A stretch of 64,000 nt of DNA from Neolewinella agarilytica (GTDB lineage Bacteria; Bacteroidota; Bacteroidia; Chitinophagales; Saprospiraceae), in contig NZ_FOFB01000007.1 of assembly GCF_900110645.1 (NCBI RefSeq), positions 166,009 to 230,008 of the forward strand. Reading direction: 5' to 3'. Shown here piece by piece: positions 9,184 to 19,200 of the stretch. The stretch's first letter is position 1, and every line of letters begins with the position of its first letter. The notes under the pieces are model-generated. The model ran no database searches, was not told the origin of the DNA, and saw only the letters and a list, made by a program, of their open reading frames with translations. The translations under genes and the position numbers were made by a program.

Positions 9184-10101
9184 TCAAGAATCGAGAATCC
9201 TCTCCCCCACCCTCAGTTTGGCACTGCGGGCCCGGGAGTTGCGCTGAATTTCTTCAGCAGCAGGCAATTCGGGTTTTTTCGTCAGGACTTTATAGGGACG
9301 GTCAATTTTCCCGTAAAAGTCTTTGTTGACGACGCCCTCCGCGTTGCCGGTTTTGAGGAAGTTTTTGGTAAGGCGATCCTCCAGTGAGTGATAGGAGATC
9401 ACGACGAGTCGACCTTTGTTTGGTATCAGTAAATCGGTGGCTTGCGCCAATAAATCAGTAAGTGCGCCGATCTCGTCGTTGACCTCTATCCTCAGTGCCT
9501 GGAACACCTGCGCCAGGTAGCGCGGCCGGGTTCCCCTCACCAGCGGATCGCATACATTCAGGAGATCCTGAATGGTAACGATCGGCTGCCGAGCGCGGGC
9601 CTCCACGATTGCGTGGGCCAGCGTACGGGCGTTCCGGACTTCGCCATATTCCCCAAGCACTTTCTGCAGATCGTCAGCTTCATAGTTGTTCACTATATCG
9701 GCGGCGGTGCGGTCAGCGGCTTTGCCCATGCGCATATCCAGCTCCGCGTCGAAGCGGTAGCTGAAACCTCTGTCTGCCTGGTTAAACTGGTGGCTGGAGA
9801 CCCCCAGGTCAGCGAGTAGCCCATCAATCTGGGTTACTCCGTGCAGACGCAGGTAATTGCTCAAGTGGCGGAAGTTGGCGGCTACGAAGGTGAAGCGTTC
9901 ATCGGGCAGGGCATTGGCTCTGGCTTCCTCATCCTGGTCAAAACCGAAGAGCCGGATATCCATATCACCAGCTGCTTCAAGGATGAGGCGGCTATGGCCA
10001 CCCCCACCGAAGGTTACATCAACGTAAACTCCTCCCGGGCGGAGATTCAGATAGCGCACGCATTCGTGCGCCAGTACGGGTACGTGGTAGTCGTCAGCCA
10101 T
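9184..10101 (-). CDS. rsmH: 16S rRNA (cytosine(1402)-N4)-methyltransferase RsmH
   Basis: The 305-aa SAM-dependent methyltransferase modifies C1402 in the 16S rRNA P site. Visible features are the N-terminal HVPVLAHECVRYL, the SAM loop VDVTFGGGGHSRLIL, the block DGLLADLGVSSHQF, and the C-terminal NSRARSAKLRVGER. Its start ATG shares one base with the mraZ stop. It is the conserved second gene of the mra cluster. Confidence 0.95.
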   Translation of the reverse strand: MADDYHVPVLAHECVRYLNLRPGGVYVDVTFGGGGHSRLILEAAGDMDIRLFGFDQDEEARANALPDERFTFVAANFRHLSNYLRLHGVTQIDGLLADLGVSSHQFNQADRGFSYRFDAELDMRMGKAADRTAADIVNNYEADDLQKVLGEYGEVRNARTLAHAIVEARARQPIVTIQDLLNVCDPLVRGTRPRYLAQVFQALRIEVNDEIGALTDLLAQATDLLIPNKGRLVVISYHSLEDRLTKNFLKTGNAEGVVNKDFYGKIDRPYKVLTKKPELPAAEEIQRNSRARSAKLRVGERILDS

Positions 10102-10580
10102 TAGCCGTTGTCCTTCTCGCTCCGCGGTGAATCACCGAATACTTCTTCCGCCAGGGCAGCCAGGTCATCCGGCTCATCCTCCAGCAGTTGTTCGTATACG
10201 GCTTCCGCCCAAATTTCAATTCTGTCGTTGCGGGCACTGAGCACGATGTTCTTCTCCGCCTTTGCCCGGGCCAGCAGTCGCTTGGGCAGCAACAGCCGGT
10301 CGGCAGAGTCAGGAAGCACTTCGGTAGCACCCGCATAGAAGGCCCGCTTGAAGGCGAGGTTCTTCTGGTTGTACTCACTAAGCGCATCGACTTCCTGCTT
10401 GATGGTGTCCCATACCGGCTTTGGGTAAAGGGTAAGGCAGCCACCAAGACCACGGTTGACGACAAACTTCAGTGTGTCACGATCACCAAGACTCTTCAGC
10501 AGACCACTAGGCAAACGGAAGCGCCCCTTGCTGTCAAGGGCCACGTCATACTCGCCAAGTAAGTCATATGGATGTGTCAT
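10101..10580 (-). CDS. mraZ: Transcriptional regulator MraZ
   Basis: The 159-aa protein has two SpoVT/AbrB-type domains. The N-terminal LLGEYDVALDSKGRFRLP and the later LPDSADRLLLPKRLL repeat the DxKGR / DRLLLP pattern typical of MraZ. MraZ binds decamer repeats upstream of its own gene and modulates the dcw operon. Such repeats are visible at 10631-10660, 51-80 bp upstream of the start, which supports autoregulation. Confidence 0.94.
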   Translation of the reverse strand: MTHPYDLLGEYDVALDSKGRFRLPSGLLKSLGDRDTLKFVVNRGLGGCLTLYPKPVWDTIKQEVDALSEYNQKNLAFKRAFYAGATEVLPDSADRLLLPKRLLARAKAEKNIVLSARNDRIEIWAEAVYEQLLEDEPDDLAALAEEVFGDSPRSEKDNG

Positions 10581-10630
10581 AAGTAATCAGGACGGGATAC
10601 AACAATCCCGTCGTGGCTGTAAAAATACAG

Positions 10631-10660
10631 CTTATTGACACTTATTACCACTTTTGCCCA
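10631..10660 (-). promoter_or_regulatory. MraZ-binding decamer repeats
   Basis: Read on the minus strand there are three consecutive 10-bp units, TGGGCAAAAG, TGGTAATAAG and TGTCAATAAG. The known MraZ operator is TGGGN repeated with a 10-bp period, so period, sequence and position directly before mraZ all fit. The third unit is degenerate (TGTC). Confidence 0.75.
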
Positions 10661-10838
10661 CTAATTTTCACATTTTTATTTTCAACAAGGGCGAAAAATC
10701 ACCTTTTTGGTATAGAACAACATCAAATAAGTTACAAAATGCACCAAATCACTAATTTAATGAAGTAGACTTAATTAACAATACTGCTTTCTACCACCCT
10801 GAATCCTTTTCATCTCTTCTTTGAACCACTATAAGAAG

Positions 10839-10881
10839 TGGTAAAAAGTGGAAGATGAGGTGGGAAAAAGTGTCAGAATGG
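10839..10881 (+). promoter_or_regulatory. Second TGG decamer cluster in the opposite orientation
   Basis: On the plus strand TGG/TGGG/TGT blocks occur at 10839, 10849, 10861 and 10871, close to a 10-bp period with one 12-bp step. This resembles the MraZ repeats but points the other way, toward the EamA gene. It may be a second MraZ site enabling looping, or chance. Confidence 0.35.
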
Positions 10882-10904
10882 TAGCCTGCAGCTCAATCAG
10901 GGTT

Positions 10905-10912
10905 CAAATATA
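10905..10912 (-). promoter_or_regulatory. Candidate -7 promoter element of the dcw operon
   Basis: The minus-strand octamer TATATTTG fits the Bacteroidota sigma-A -7 consensus TAnnTTTG. It would start transcription near 10898, giving a leader of about 320 nt that contains both TGG-repeat clusters. No clear TTTG -33 box is seen at the right distance. The remainder of the 519-bp spacer up to 11099 is AT-rich, apart from one dispersed repeat at 11007-11049. Confidence 0.4.
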
Positions 10913-11006
10913 GGCTTTTTTGTTTATAAAAAATAACACTTACCACAATTAGACACATACAACGGGGTCTGCAAATGATAAATTATTAGCCCCTCGACTA
11001 CACCCT

Positions 11007-11049
11007 CCCCTTGCTTTAAAAAAACGACTGCTGCACCTGCGGTGATCGC
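11007..11049 (+). repeat. Dispersed GCACCTGCG-type repeat, intergenic copy
   Basis: CCCCTTGCT at 11007-11015 is followed 26 bp later by GCACCTGCGGTGATCGCC. The same two-block arrangement, with spacing 25-27, occurs at 39830-39872, 52340-52384 and 58451-58494. This defines an extended form of the repeat, located 50 bp before the EamA transporter gene. Confidence 0.7.
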
Positions 11050-11099
11050 CCTGCAACCCTACCCCTTAGAAAGTGTTTCACTACGACTCAACCACCTGA

Positions 11100-12002
11100 A
11101 TGAATAAACTGACTGACTACCTCACGCCGGGCATACGCTACATCATCCTGGCCGGCCTCTTCTTTGTGACGATGCAAATCATCATTAAAGAACTGACCCA
11201 GTTTCATTTGTTTCAGATTGTCTTTTTTCGTTCAGCGATCACTTCACTGGCCGCCATGACCTACCTGAGACGCAACAACATATCGATGTTGGGTAATAAA
11301 CGAAGCTTGCTCATTCTCCGGGCACTGTTCGGGGTAATTGCCATGACGCTTTTTTTTGCCACCATTCAACGTATTCCACTGGGAGCTGCCGTATCGCTGA
11401 AATACCTCTCGCCTTTGTTTACCGCCGTTTTCGCGGTTATATGGCTCCAGGAAAAAGTACGCCCGATACAATGGCTCCTTTTCGCGCTGGCCTTCTCCGG
11501 CGTTTTCCTCCTCAAAGGGTTTGACTTCAGAATCGACCCGTTCAACCTGTTATTGGGTGTTACCGGTGCTGTTTTTGCCGGCCTTGTCTATGTTACAATC
11601 CGCAAAATCGGATCTTCGGAGCACTCCATGGTCATCATCAATTATTTTATGTTGACGGCCTCCGTGCTTTCCGGCATTGCAATGATTCCTTTTTGGGTGA
11701 CGCCTACCCTGCCGGAGCTTGCCGCTTTATTAATCATGGGGGCATTGGGTTACTTCGCCCAGGTGTTCATGACTCGTTCACTGCAAATGGAGCCCGCCAG
11801 CCGAATAGCCCCTTTCCGGTACCTGGAAGTGGTCTATTCTCTGATACTCGGATTTCTTTTCTTCAAGGAGAGCTACACCCTGCTCAGTTTTATGGGCATT
11901 GTGTTGATTGTTGGGAGTATGGTCGTCAATGTTTTCCTGAAGAATACGGACCAGAAGAATACGGTAGCGCAGCACGCAGGTGCCGTGGAGGTTAAAAAAT
12001 AA
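11100..12002 (+). CDS. EamA/DMT-family transporter
   Basis: The 300-aa inner-membrane protein has about ten hydrophobic helices arranged as two EamA repeats (residues about 10-140 and 150-285). The family is the drug/metabolite transporter superfamily, which exports amino acids, nucleotides or other metabolites; the substrate cannot be told from sequence. The C-terminus contains QHAGAVEV, encoded by a copy of the dispersed repeat (11967-11983). It precedes the hybrid sensor gene by 23 bp, so the two may be co-transcribed. Confidence 0.85.
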   Translation: MNKLTDYLTPGIRYIILAGLFFVTMQIIIKELTQFHLFQIVFFRSAITSLAAMTYLRRNNISMLGNKRSLLILRALFGVIAMTLFFATIQRIPLGAAVSLKYLSPLFTAVFAVIWLQEKVRPIQWLLFALAFSGVFLLKGFDFRIDPFNLLLGVTGAVFAGLVYVTIRKIGSSEHSMVIINYFMLTASVLSGIAMIPFWVTPTLPELAALLIMGALGYFAQVFMTRSLQMEPASRIAPFRYLEVVYSLILGFLFFKESYTLLSFMGIVLIVGSMVVNVFLKNTDQKNTVAQHAGAVEVKK

Positions 12003-12025
12003 AAGGAGGCTCCACCAGCTAACTT

Positions 12026-15000
12026 TTGTTCCCTAAACCATTCACTGACAGAGTAGTATTTTGTGGTCCACACTCTCAAGCTCAGCCGTTGCGTCCACTT
12101 TGTCTTTTCTTAATGCTGTTCTGCTCCTACCTGTTCGCACAGGTACCACAGCCTTATTTTGACACCTATACCACCAGGGATGGCCTGGGCGCTGAAGCGA
12201 TCAACGACCTGCTTACCGATCAATATGGTTACCTGTGGACCGCCGCCTACAGCGGGCTCCATCGATACGATGGACATGAATTTCTAAAGTACTCAGCGGA
12301 TATTCTTGATAGCTGTGCACTATCCAACAACATCGTCAGATGCCTGGCAGAAGATGAAAGCGGGAACCTCTGGGTCGGCACGAGTAGCGGTTTGAACCGA
12401 CTCGACCGGGCAAGCGGATGCTTTCAGCGCTTCTTCCATCAGCAGGGCCATTACCGAAGCCTGCCCGCTAACAATATTCTCGACTTACTTCCTCTTGCCG
12501 ACGGAGACATGCTGGTGGTTACGTCTGAAGGGCCGGCCCGCTACCACCAGGACACGGACGACTTTAAACGTCTCTCCAGCCCCCTGCCCTTTCCGGACCG
12601 GGCGGTTATCCATGAGGGTATGCCTTTATTGGTTGGCAAAGGTGGCGTTGCGGAGATCGGGCAATCCCGCGCCATAGCCGTTTTTAAAGAACCGGAACCT
12701 CCGGAAGTGTTTGCGCTTATCTCCTACGGGGACAGTCTCATCATTGGCACCAGCCGCGGCCTGTATGCCTGGCAGCCGCACGATAGCCTGATCCGCTACC
12801 TCTATCCGGAGCTCCAACAAATCAACCGGTCCATTTTAGATATTCAGCCCGGAGCCATTCACGGCTTTGAAGGCTTATACATGGCCGTCCGGGGTGAAGG
12901 GCTTTCCTTTATTGACATCGCTTCCGGCGAAGGCGTAATTTATACCCGGGAAGAAAGCCAAAGCAATGGCTTGCTGGACAACCACGTCAGAGCGCTGGCA
13001 CCCAATGGGGACAACGGGCTTTGGATTGGCACCTACCTCGGGCTGAATTACCTGAACGCCCGCGCTGACCGGCCACGCCATTATTTAAACCAGTTAGCCG
13101 ATGGCCAGGAACCGCAAACACTTGAAATACACGTTAGCCCTCAGGGTGTCGTTTTCACTTATGAGCGGTGGCGAGGGCTTTTTCGCTCTTCCAGGGTAGG
13201 GACAAAGGCAGAACTTCTGGACTTTCCCAGGAACGACTTTCTGCAGGCCAAAGACCTTAACTGCTTCCATACGGACAGACAGAACCTGACCTGGATCGGC
13301 AGAGGCCATGACGCGCTTTATCGCTACGATAATGAATCGGAGCGCTTCTTAACTCCCTTTCGCCACCCCGACCTGGTGAACTGCAGAATCAACGCCATCT
13401 ATCAGGACGAAAAAGAAGATCACCAATACTGGCTGGGCACGAGCTGTGGGCTGGGGCTGTTGGATATGTTACGGGAAGAAATAGAGTGGTTCGCCCCTAC
13501 CCAACAGTTTCCGGAACTGGTGGGCAATGCCCTGGCTACCATTATACCAGGGCCTAAAGGCAGAATATGGTGTAGTGCCGGCGATTACTACCAGGACCGG
13601 CTCGGCTATTTTTCCCCCTCCGAACGAAAGTTCCATTTTTACGATTACGCTGCCGGAAACCCCGATAAAAGTGCCGGCGGCCGGATCAAGCAATTGGCCA
13701 TTGACCCGGAGGGAAATGTCTGGGCCGCGGCCAGCGACGGGCTCATTGAAATTCCCAGCGGCAAAGCCCCCGTCTTACACACCAGGCTTGGGGCGGAACA
13801 GCTGGGTTCTTTAGAATCCGTAGTGGCCGACTCCAGTGGGATATGGTTTTCCAGTGAAAACCGGATCGGTAACTACCGGCCTGAGCAGCAACGGATGAAG
13901 TGGTTCAGTGGCTCTCCGCTGCGGCAGTTCAATAATTCAGTAGCCAGCAAAATACCCGATGGCAGCTTTTTTTTCGGTGGTATTGGCGGGCTGGTTCGCG
14001 TGGATCCCAACCGGTTACTATCGGAGAGTTCTCCTTTCCCATCACTCGTGTTACAGGAAGTAAAAGTTAATGGTCAGGAACGACGGACAAACGTCCCCTG
14101 GGAGGAGCTCACCGAATTACGGTTAGAAAGAAATGAGCGTGCGCTCAGTTTGCGCTTTGTCGCGCTTGATTTTGGGCGTGAGGAGGTAATCAATTACTCC
14201 TACCAAATAAACGGCGGAGAATGGCAGGTACTCGGCCGGGAACGATCCCTGGCCTTTACCGATCTCCAGCCGGGCCAGTATGTGCTGAATCTGCGCGTCA
14301 GTAACGGGCGTGGTCAATGGTCAGCGGAAGTCCGAAAAATTTCCATTTTCGTCACTCCGTATTGGTATGAGCGAAAGGACATTCGTCTGGCCGGACTTTT
14401 CCTGGCGGGCCTGCTGGCCCTTCTCCTGGCGAGAGCTTTTGTCCGACGGCGACTGGAACGGCAAACGATAAGACAGCTTAGGGAAATGGACAGCTTCCGG
14501 AATCGGCTGCTAACGAACCTGACCCATGAATTCAGGACACCCCTCACTTTGATCCTCGGCCCGGCCCGCAGGCTTCGTGAGCGGGCCAAAAAGCAGGAGG
14601 ACCCGACCTTAGCCCGTGAGGCCCGACGTATTGACCGTCAGGGGCGTAAGTTACTGGAGCTCATCAATCAGTTGCTCGACTTACGGCGAATCACGCATCA
14701 GCAACTGAGCATTGAATACAGCCCGGTTGACCTTTCCGGCTTTGTGAGCGGGCTCGTCAATGCGCACAAACCAGCGGCCAGAGAGAAAGGCATTTCGTTG
14801 GCGTTCGAGCAGGATTTGGGCGCTTACGCAGGTGCCGTGCAGGTTGATACAGCCAAGTTAGACAGCATCCTCACCAACCTGATCGCCAACGCCATCAAAT
14901 TCACCCCGAACAAGGGGCAAATAAGGGTTCTACTCAACAGCAGCTCTTCCCACTGGACGGTGAGGGTACAGGACAGCGGACCGGGAGTTCCGGTAGCTGA

Positions 15001-16021
15001 ACGCAAGAAGATCTTTGAGCAATTCATTCGTGCACCCGAAGCGTCTGCCTCCGGGACGGGCATCGGACTGGCCTTAGTGCAGGAGCTCACCACTCTGATG
15101 GAAGGGGAGATAAGCGTTGGAGACGCTCCGCTGGGCGGAGCGGAGTTTCAGCTAAGCCTGCCGCTTCGAAAAACGATGAGTAGCAAAGCATCCCCTTCCG
15201 AAATTGCTGTGCCCGAAGGCGATCTCCTCTCCCCCGCCGGAAAGACAAATTTGCCCAGGCTACTTATCGTTGAAGACGACAAGGAAATAAGAGATTTCCT
15301 GAAGGAAAGCCTCTGCGACTACTTTTCAATACTACAAGCCGCTGACGGGCAAAAAGGTCTTGCCATCGCCCGTCAGGAAACACCCGACCTCGTCATTAGC
15401 GACGTAATGATGCCAGGGCTCAACGGACACCAACTCTGCAGCAACCTCAAAGCAGACCCCCTGACCAGTCATTTACCCGTGTTACTCTTAACCGCCAGGA
15501 CGGCCGATGAGCACCGGCTGGAAGGCCTGGAGCATGGAGCGGATGCCTACCTGACCAAACCCTTTCAGGAACGGGAACTACACCTGCGGCTCAGGAACCT
15601 GTTGGCCTTGCGGGACCGGATGGCTACCCGGCTCCGCACGGAATGGTTACCCGCCGGCAAGGCACCTCCGGAAGGGGAACAACTCTCCCCTGCTGAAGCC
15701 GGTTGGCTCACGGAACTACGGACGTACATCCACCAGCACATCGATGACCCAGGCCTGAAGGGCGCTGACCTGGAACGCCATCTCGGCATGAGCCGAAGCC
15801 AGCTGCACCGGAAGCTAAGCTCTGTCCTTGGCTTATCTCCCAACCGGTTAATCAATGATCTGCGGCTCGAAACCGCCAGTCAGCTACTTCTGAAGAAAGG
15901 TAAAAGCGTCAGCGAGGTCGCTTATGCCTGCGGGTTTAATGACCCCGGCTACTTTCGCAGAAAGTTCAAAGAACGCTTTGGCAAGGCTCCTTCTGATTGG
16001 GCAAACCATAGAGCGGGGTAA
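12026..16021 (+). CDS. Hybrid two-component sensor / AraC-type regulator (HTCS)
   Basis: All parts of a two-component circuit lie in this 1331-aa protein. They are a signal/anchor near residues 22-38, a large periplasmic beta-propeller region (two-component regulator propeller repeats such as DGLGAEAINDLLTDQYGYLW), a Y_Y_Y domain around 700-780, a membrane helix at about 787-806, a HisKA domain with the phospho-acceptor His in NLTHEFRTPL (about residue 834), a HATPase domain, a receiver (about 1078-1195, DVMMP) and a C-terminal AraC helix-turn-helix (last 100 residues). HTCS proteins usually control polysaccharide loci; here the next genes encode a secreted-protein operon. The start is uncertain: TTG at 12026 follows an AGGAGG at long spacing, TTG at 12089 or ATG at 12113 would give a shorter leader. 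A repeat copy lies inside (14819-14835). Confidence 0.92.
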   Translation: MFPKPFTDRVVFCGPHSQAQPLRPLCLFLMLFCSYLFAQVPQPYFDTYTTRDGLGAEAINDLLTDQYGYLWTAAYSGLHRYDGHEFLKYSADILDSCALSNNIVRCLAEDESGNLWVGTSSGLNRLDRASGCFQRFFHQQGHYRSLPANNILDLLPLADGDMLVVTSEGPARYHQDTDDFKRLSSPLPFPDRAVIHEGMPLLVGKGGVAEIGQSRAIAVFKEPEPPEVFALISYGDSLIIGTSRGLYAWQPHDSLIRYLYPELQQINRSILDIQPGAIHGFEGLYMAVRGEGLSFIDIASGEGVIYTREESQSNGLLDNHVRALAPNGDNGLWIGTYLGLNYLNARADRPRHYLNQLADGQEPQTLEIHVSPQGVVFTYERWRGLFRSSRVGTKAELLDFPRNDFLQAKDLNCFHTDRQNLTWIGRGHDALYRYDNESERFLTPFRHPDLVNCRINAIYQDEKEDHQYWLGTSCGLGLLDMLREEIEWFAPTQQFPELVGNALATIIPGPKGRIWCSAGDYYQDRLGYFSPSERKFHFYDYAAGNPDKSAGGRIKQLAIDPEGNVWAAASDGLIEIPSGKAPVLHTRLGAEQLGSLESVVADSSGIWFSSENRIGNYRPEQQRMKWFSGSPLRQFNNSVASKIPDGSFFFGGIGGLVRVDPNRLLSESSPFPSLVLQEVKVNGQERRTNVPWEELTELRLERNERALSLRFVALDFGREEVINYSYQINGGEWQVLGRERSLAFTDLQPGQYVLNLRVSNGRGQWSAEVRKISIFVTPYWYERKDIRLAGLFLAGLLALLLARAFVRRRLERQTIRQLREMDSFRNRLLTNLTHEFRTPLTLILGPARRLRERAKKQEDPTLAREARRIDRQGRKLLELINQLLDLRRITHQQLSIEYSPVDLSGFVSGLVNAHKPAAREKGISLAFEQDLGAYAGAVQVDTAKLDSILTNLIANAIKFTPNKGQIRVLLNSSSSHWTVRVQDSGPGVPVAERKKIFEQFIRAPEASASGTGIGLALVQELTTLMEGEISVGDAPLGGAEFQLSLPLRKTMSSKASPSEIAVPEGDLLSPAGKTNLPRLLIVEDDKEIRDFLKESLCDYFSILQAADGQKGLAIARQETPDLVISDVMMPGLNGHQLCSNLKADPLTSHLPVLLLTARTADEHRLEGLEHGADAYLTKPFQERELHLRLRNLLALRDRMATRLRTEWLPAGKAPPEGEQLSPAEAGWLTELRTYIHQHIDDPGLKGADLERHLGMSRSQLHRKLSSVLGLSPNRLINDLRLETASQLLLKKGKSVSEVAYACGFNDPGYFRRKFKERFGKAPSDWANHRAG

Positions 16022-16102
16022 AAGGAAGCCTGCCGGGGCAGAAAACAAAGAGAAGTTAGTTTTCAGCAAAGTTCGTGCATTCTGACCGCCGGGGCTATCG
16101 TG

Positions 16103-16146
16103 CCGGGATCTGGGACAAAAATCCCGGTAAATGGGCAAATAGTCCC
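16103..16146. promoter_or_regulatory. Palindromic candidate operator upstream of the giant secreted-protein gene
   Basis: CCGGGAT (16103-16109) pairs with ATCCCGG (16121-16127), and GGGAC (16112-16116) pairs with GTCCC (16142-16146), about 85-130 bp before the 2176-aa gene. It could be the binding site of the adjacent HTCS or a leader hairpin. No good -7 element was found nearby. Confidence 0.3.
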
Positions 16147-16229
16147 GGGGGAAAGACTCGGATAGCCAGGATATTACCTCTGCTTAGAGATGTATTCAGA
16201 GGCTTATCCCACTCTTTTATTCCGAACCC

Positions 16230-19200
16230 ATGAACCTGACACTGAAACCAAGAAGACAACTGGTCTTCACCCTGCTCCTATGGTCCGTTCTTTGCACCTG
16301 CGGTAGCGCCCAGGAGATTCGCCTCAGCGTGATTGTCCCCAATCCTCCGCCAATCTACTGGGAATCCTATCTGGAATTTGACGCGGATATCCGGGTCATT
16401 GCCACCAACATTGGTACGCAGGTCCGGCAGCTGAAACTCATCCCCACCCTCAGTTCGGACCGGGGGCTCAGCGCAGCTTTTCGTCCCGGATACCAACCAC
16501 TCTCTCCGCTTACCCTCAGCCCTGGTGAAACGGTCACGCTAACGTACCGGGAATTGAATGCGCTGTTTGGCACGCCCACCCAAGACGATATTTTGCTGGA
16601 AGGTATCGACTTTGATCGCCTGTTCGCCAGCGAAACCATCCCTGAGGGTAGTTATTCGCTCTGTGTGGAAGCGCGCGATTTTGCAACCAACGAGCCACTC
16701 AGTAATAACTTTGGCTGCGACCTTTTCTTCGTCCGCCAGCACGAGCCTCCGCTCATAATCTGGCCATTCGACCAGGAGTCTGTCACCGCTCAGGAGCCTC
16801 AGTTCTTAAACTTCCTCTGGTCGGCAACGGGGATTCCCGGCCAGACCCATTACCGCTTTGCGCTCTATGATCTGGATGAACTAGGGCTCAATAACCGATC
16901 CGATGCCTTCTTACTATCTGCTACCCGGCCGCTCTACGAAGTAGACAATCTGATGGCCACCAATCTGGTTTACGACCTGGCTTTACCTCCCCTGACTCCC
17001 GGGCGTCATTATGCCGTTCAGGTGACGGCTTACGATCCGGCAGGGAACTTGCTCTTCGCCCAGGGTGGGCAGAGCGTAGTGCACCAATTCCTTTATTCGG
17101 AAGGCTTCAGTGTATTTAATACCGATGCAGTTTTCACTAATACCGAGGGGGGCAATGGAATTAACAATGATGGTCCCGGGCAATTTCAGAACGACTCCCC
17201 CGGCCAACAGCTGGCCATGCAGGGCTGCGCAGATCAGCCGCCCGGGGTCCCTATCCCCTACCCGACGACACTTACCACGGGGCAGACGATTACCGTTGCT
17301 GGTTTTGACCTGATATTGAACACGGGCGGGCAAACGCCGCTGGCGGGGAACGGGCGGATTCTGGTAGAGAGTCTGAATACCTTCGTCAACGTAAGTTTTA
17401 CCGGTCTGGAGGTAAACCAGAGTAATGAAGTGGTGGGAGACAATGTAAGCATCTCCGCCATTAGCAATGGCAACCCGGACCTGGACAACCTGAGCGAAGC
17501 CACCGCATTGCAGCTGGCCGATCAGGTAGCCCAGGGGAATAACTGGATTGAACCCGGGGGCGGAGCCCCGGGCCCGGCGCTCAACTTACCACTGGGCATG
17601 GCCGGTGAAGGAATGGACCTGATCGTCACCGGGATGAATTTTAGCCCCGGAAGCGCCAGCCTTGACCTGTTCGCCAAAGTAGAGCTCCCGGAAGCACAAG
17701 GAAACCGACGGCTCCTGCTGATCGGGAAAGGTGCCTGCCTGAACGATAATGACCTGGGGCAGGATATGGACCTCTTGCTCGCTGACGACATCACCTATAC
17801 CCTCAGCCCCGGCGTATCCATGACCTTTGCCGGAGGAGAAGAAGGCACGCGGCTACAATGGAATGAAAACGGGATCGAAGAATTGGCGGTGGATTTCACG
17901 ATGGGCTTTTCCGCAGACCTTATGCCAGAGGGCAACCCTTTCTCCGCCCGCATCATTGCCACCGTAACGGACTACCAGAACTGGATGGGCAGTGTTGAAC
18001 TCGCCCCCGAAAACGCCGTAGCGGAAGCCGGAGAGAATCTTTCCTTCAATTACGGTAAAACGGAGTGGGTATACGATCATTCCAGCATGGAAAACCCCGC
18101 GGGCCTCAGCCTTCCGGCCAGCCATCCCGATGCCGGGCAGCCTGATCTCTGGCAGGGTTTGTATCTGTCATCATTCGACGTATTATTTCCGGAAGGCTTT
18201 GACATCAGCCTGGCTGCGGAAGATCTCTTGCTCGACGCCCAGGGATTGTGGACGATGCTGAACCTGAACGGGGAGCTGCTATCCATCGACGAAGGAAGTC
18301 TGGGTGGTTGGGCCTTAGGCGTAGATGGCCTTGAGCTGGACATCAGGGCTTCCAGTTTTTACGCCGCCAGCTTTGACGGGCGGATCAAACTTCCGATTGG
18401 AGATACCGAGGTGAACTTTACCGCTCCTCTGGGCAACGACGACGACTTTACTTTCGCCCTGGAACTGGGGCAGGAACTGGAGGTAGATATGTGGCTGGCC
18501 GACATCGAGTTGGCCGGAAACTCCACCCTTGGCTTTTCTAAAGTGGGCAACAGTTTCGTCCCGGAAACTAATCTGCACGGCAATATTAGTCTGGGCTGGG
18601 GCGGTGATGCAGAGGAGGAAGAACTCTCCGTCAGCCAGTTTGGCCTGCCAGGGTTCAATTTTCAGAACTTCAACATTGTTGGTGGGGACAACCCCTCCGT
18701 CAGCGGTCAGTTCGGGCTGGATCTGGAAGACGTCAACCAGGGCAGCATGCAAAACATTCCGCTTCAGCTCAATGATGTAGTACTGGAGCTGGCGCCCAAT
18801 AACATTGACATTGGCCTTCAATTCGACCTCGGGTTAAAGTTTACCAATTCCGCTAATGGCTTCGATGGCAATACAGTATTTACCATCTTTGGTCGGCGGG
18901 AGAATGGGCAATATATCTATGACCACACCCAGCTCAATGCCGTTAGCATTGAAGCGGAACTCAACCTGGTGTCGCTCTACGGTGAACTGGAAGTATATGA
19001 TGGGGACGATGTTTACGGCGACGGATTCGCGGCGGCCATTGGCATGAACATTGCTAACATCGGGGCGGGCTTTGACGTCCGCCTCCAGGTAGGCCGTGCC
19101 CCCGGCGGCTACCGTTACTTTATGACGGATGCTCTGCTCATGTTACCCGACCCGGGGATTCAACTGGGGTCTACCCCTTTCTCCATCTATGGCTTTGGCG

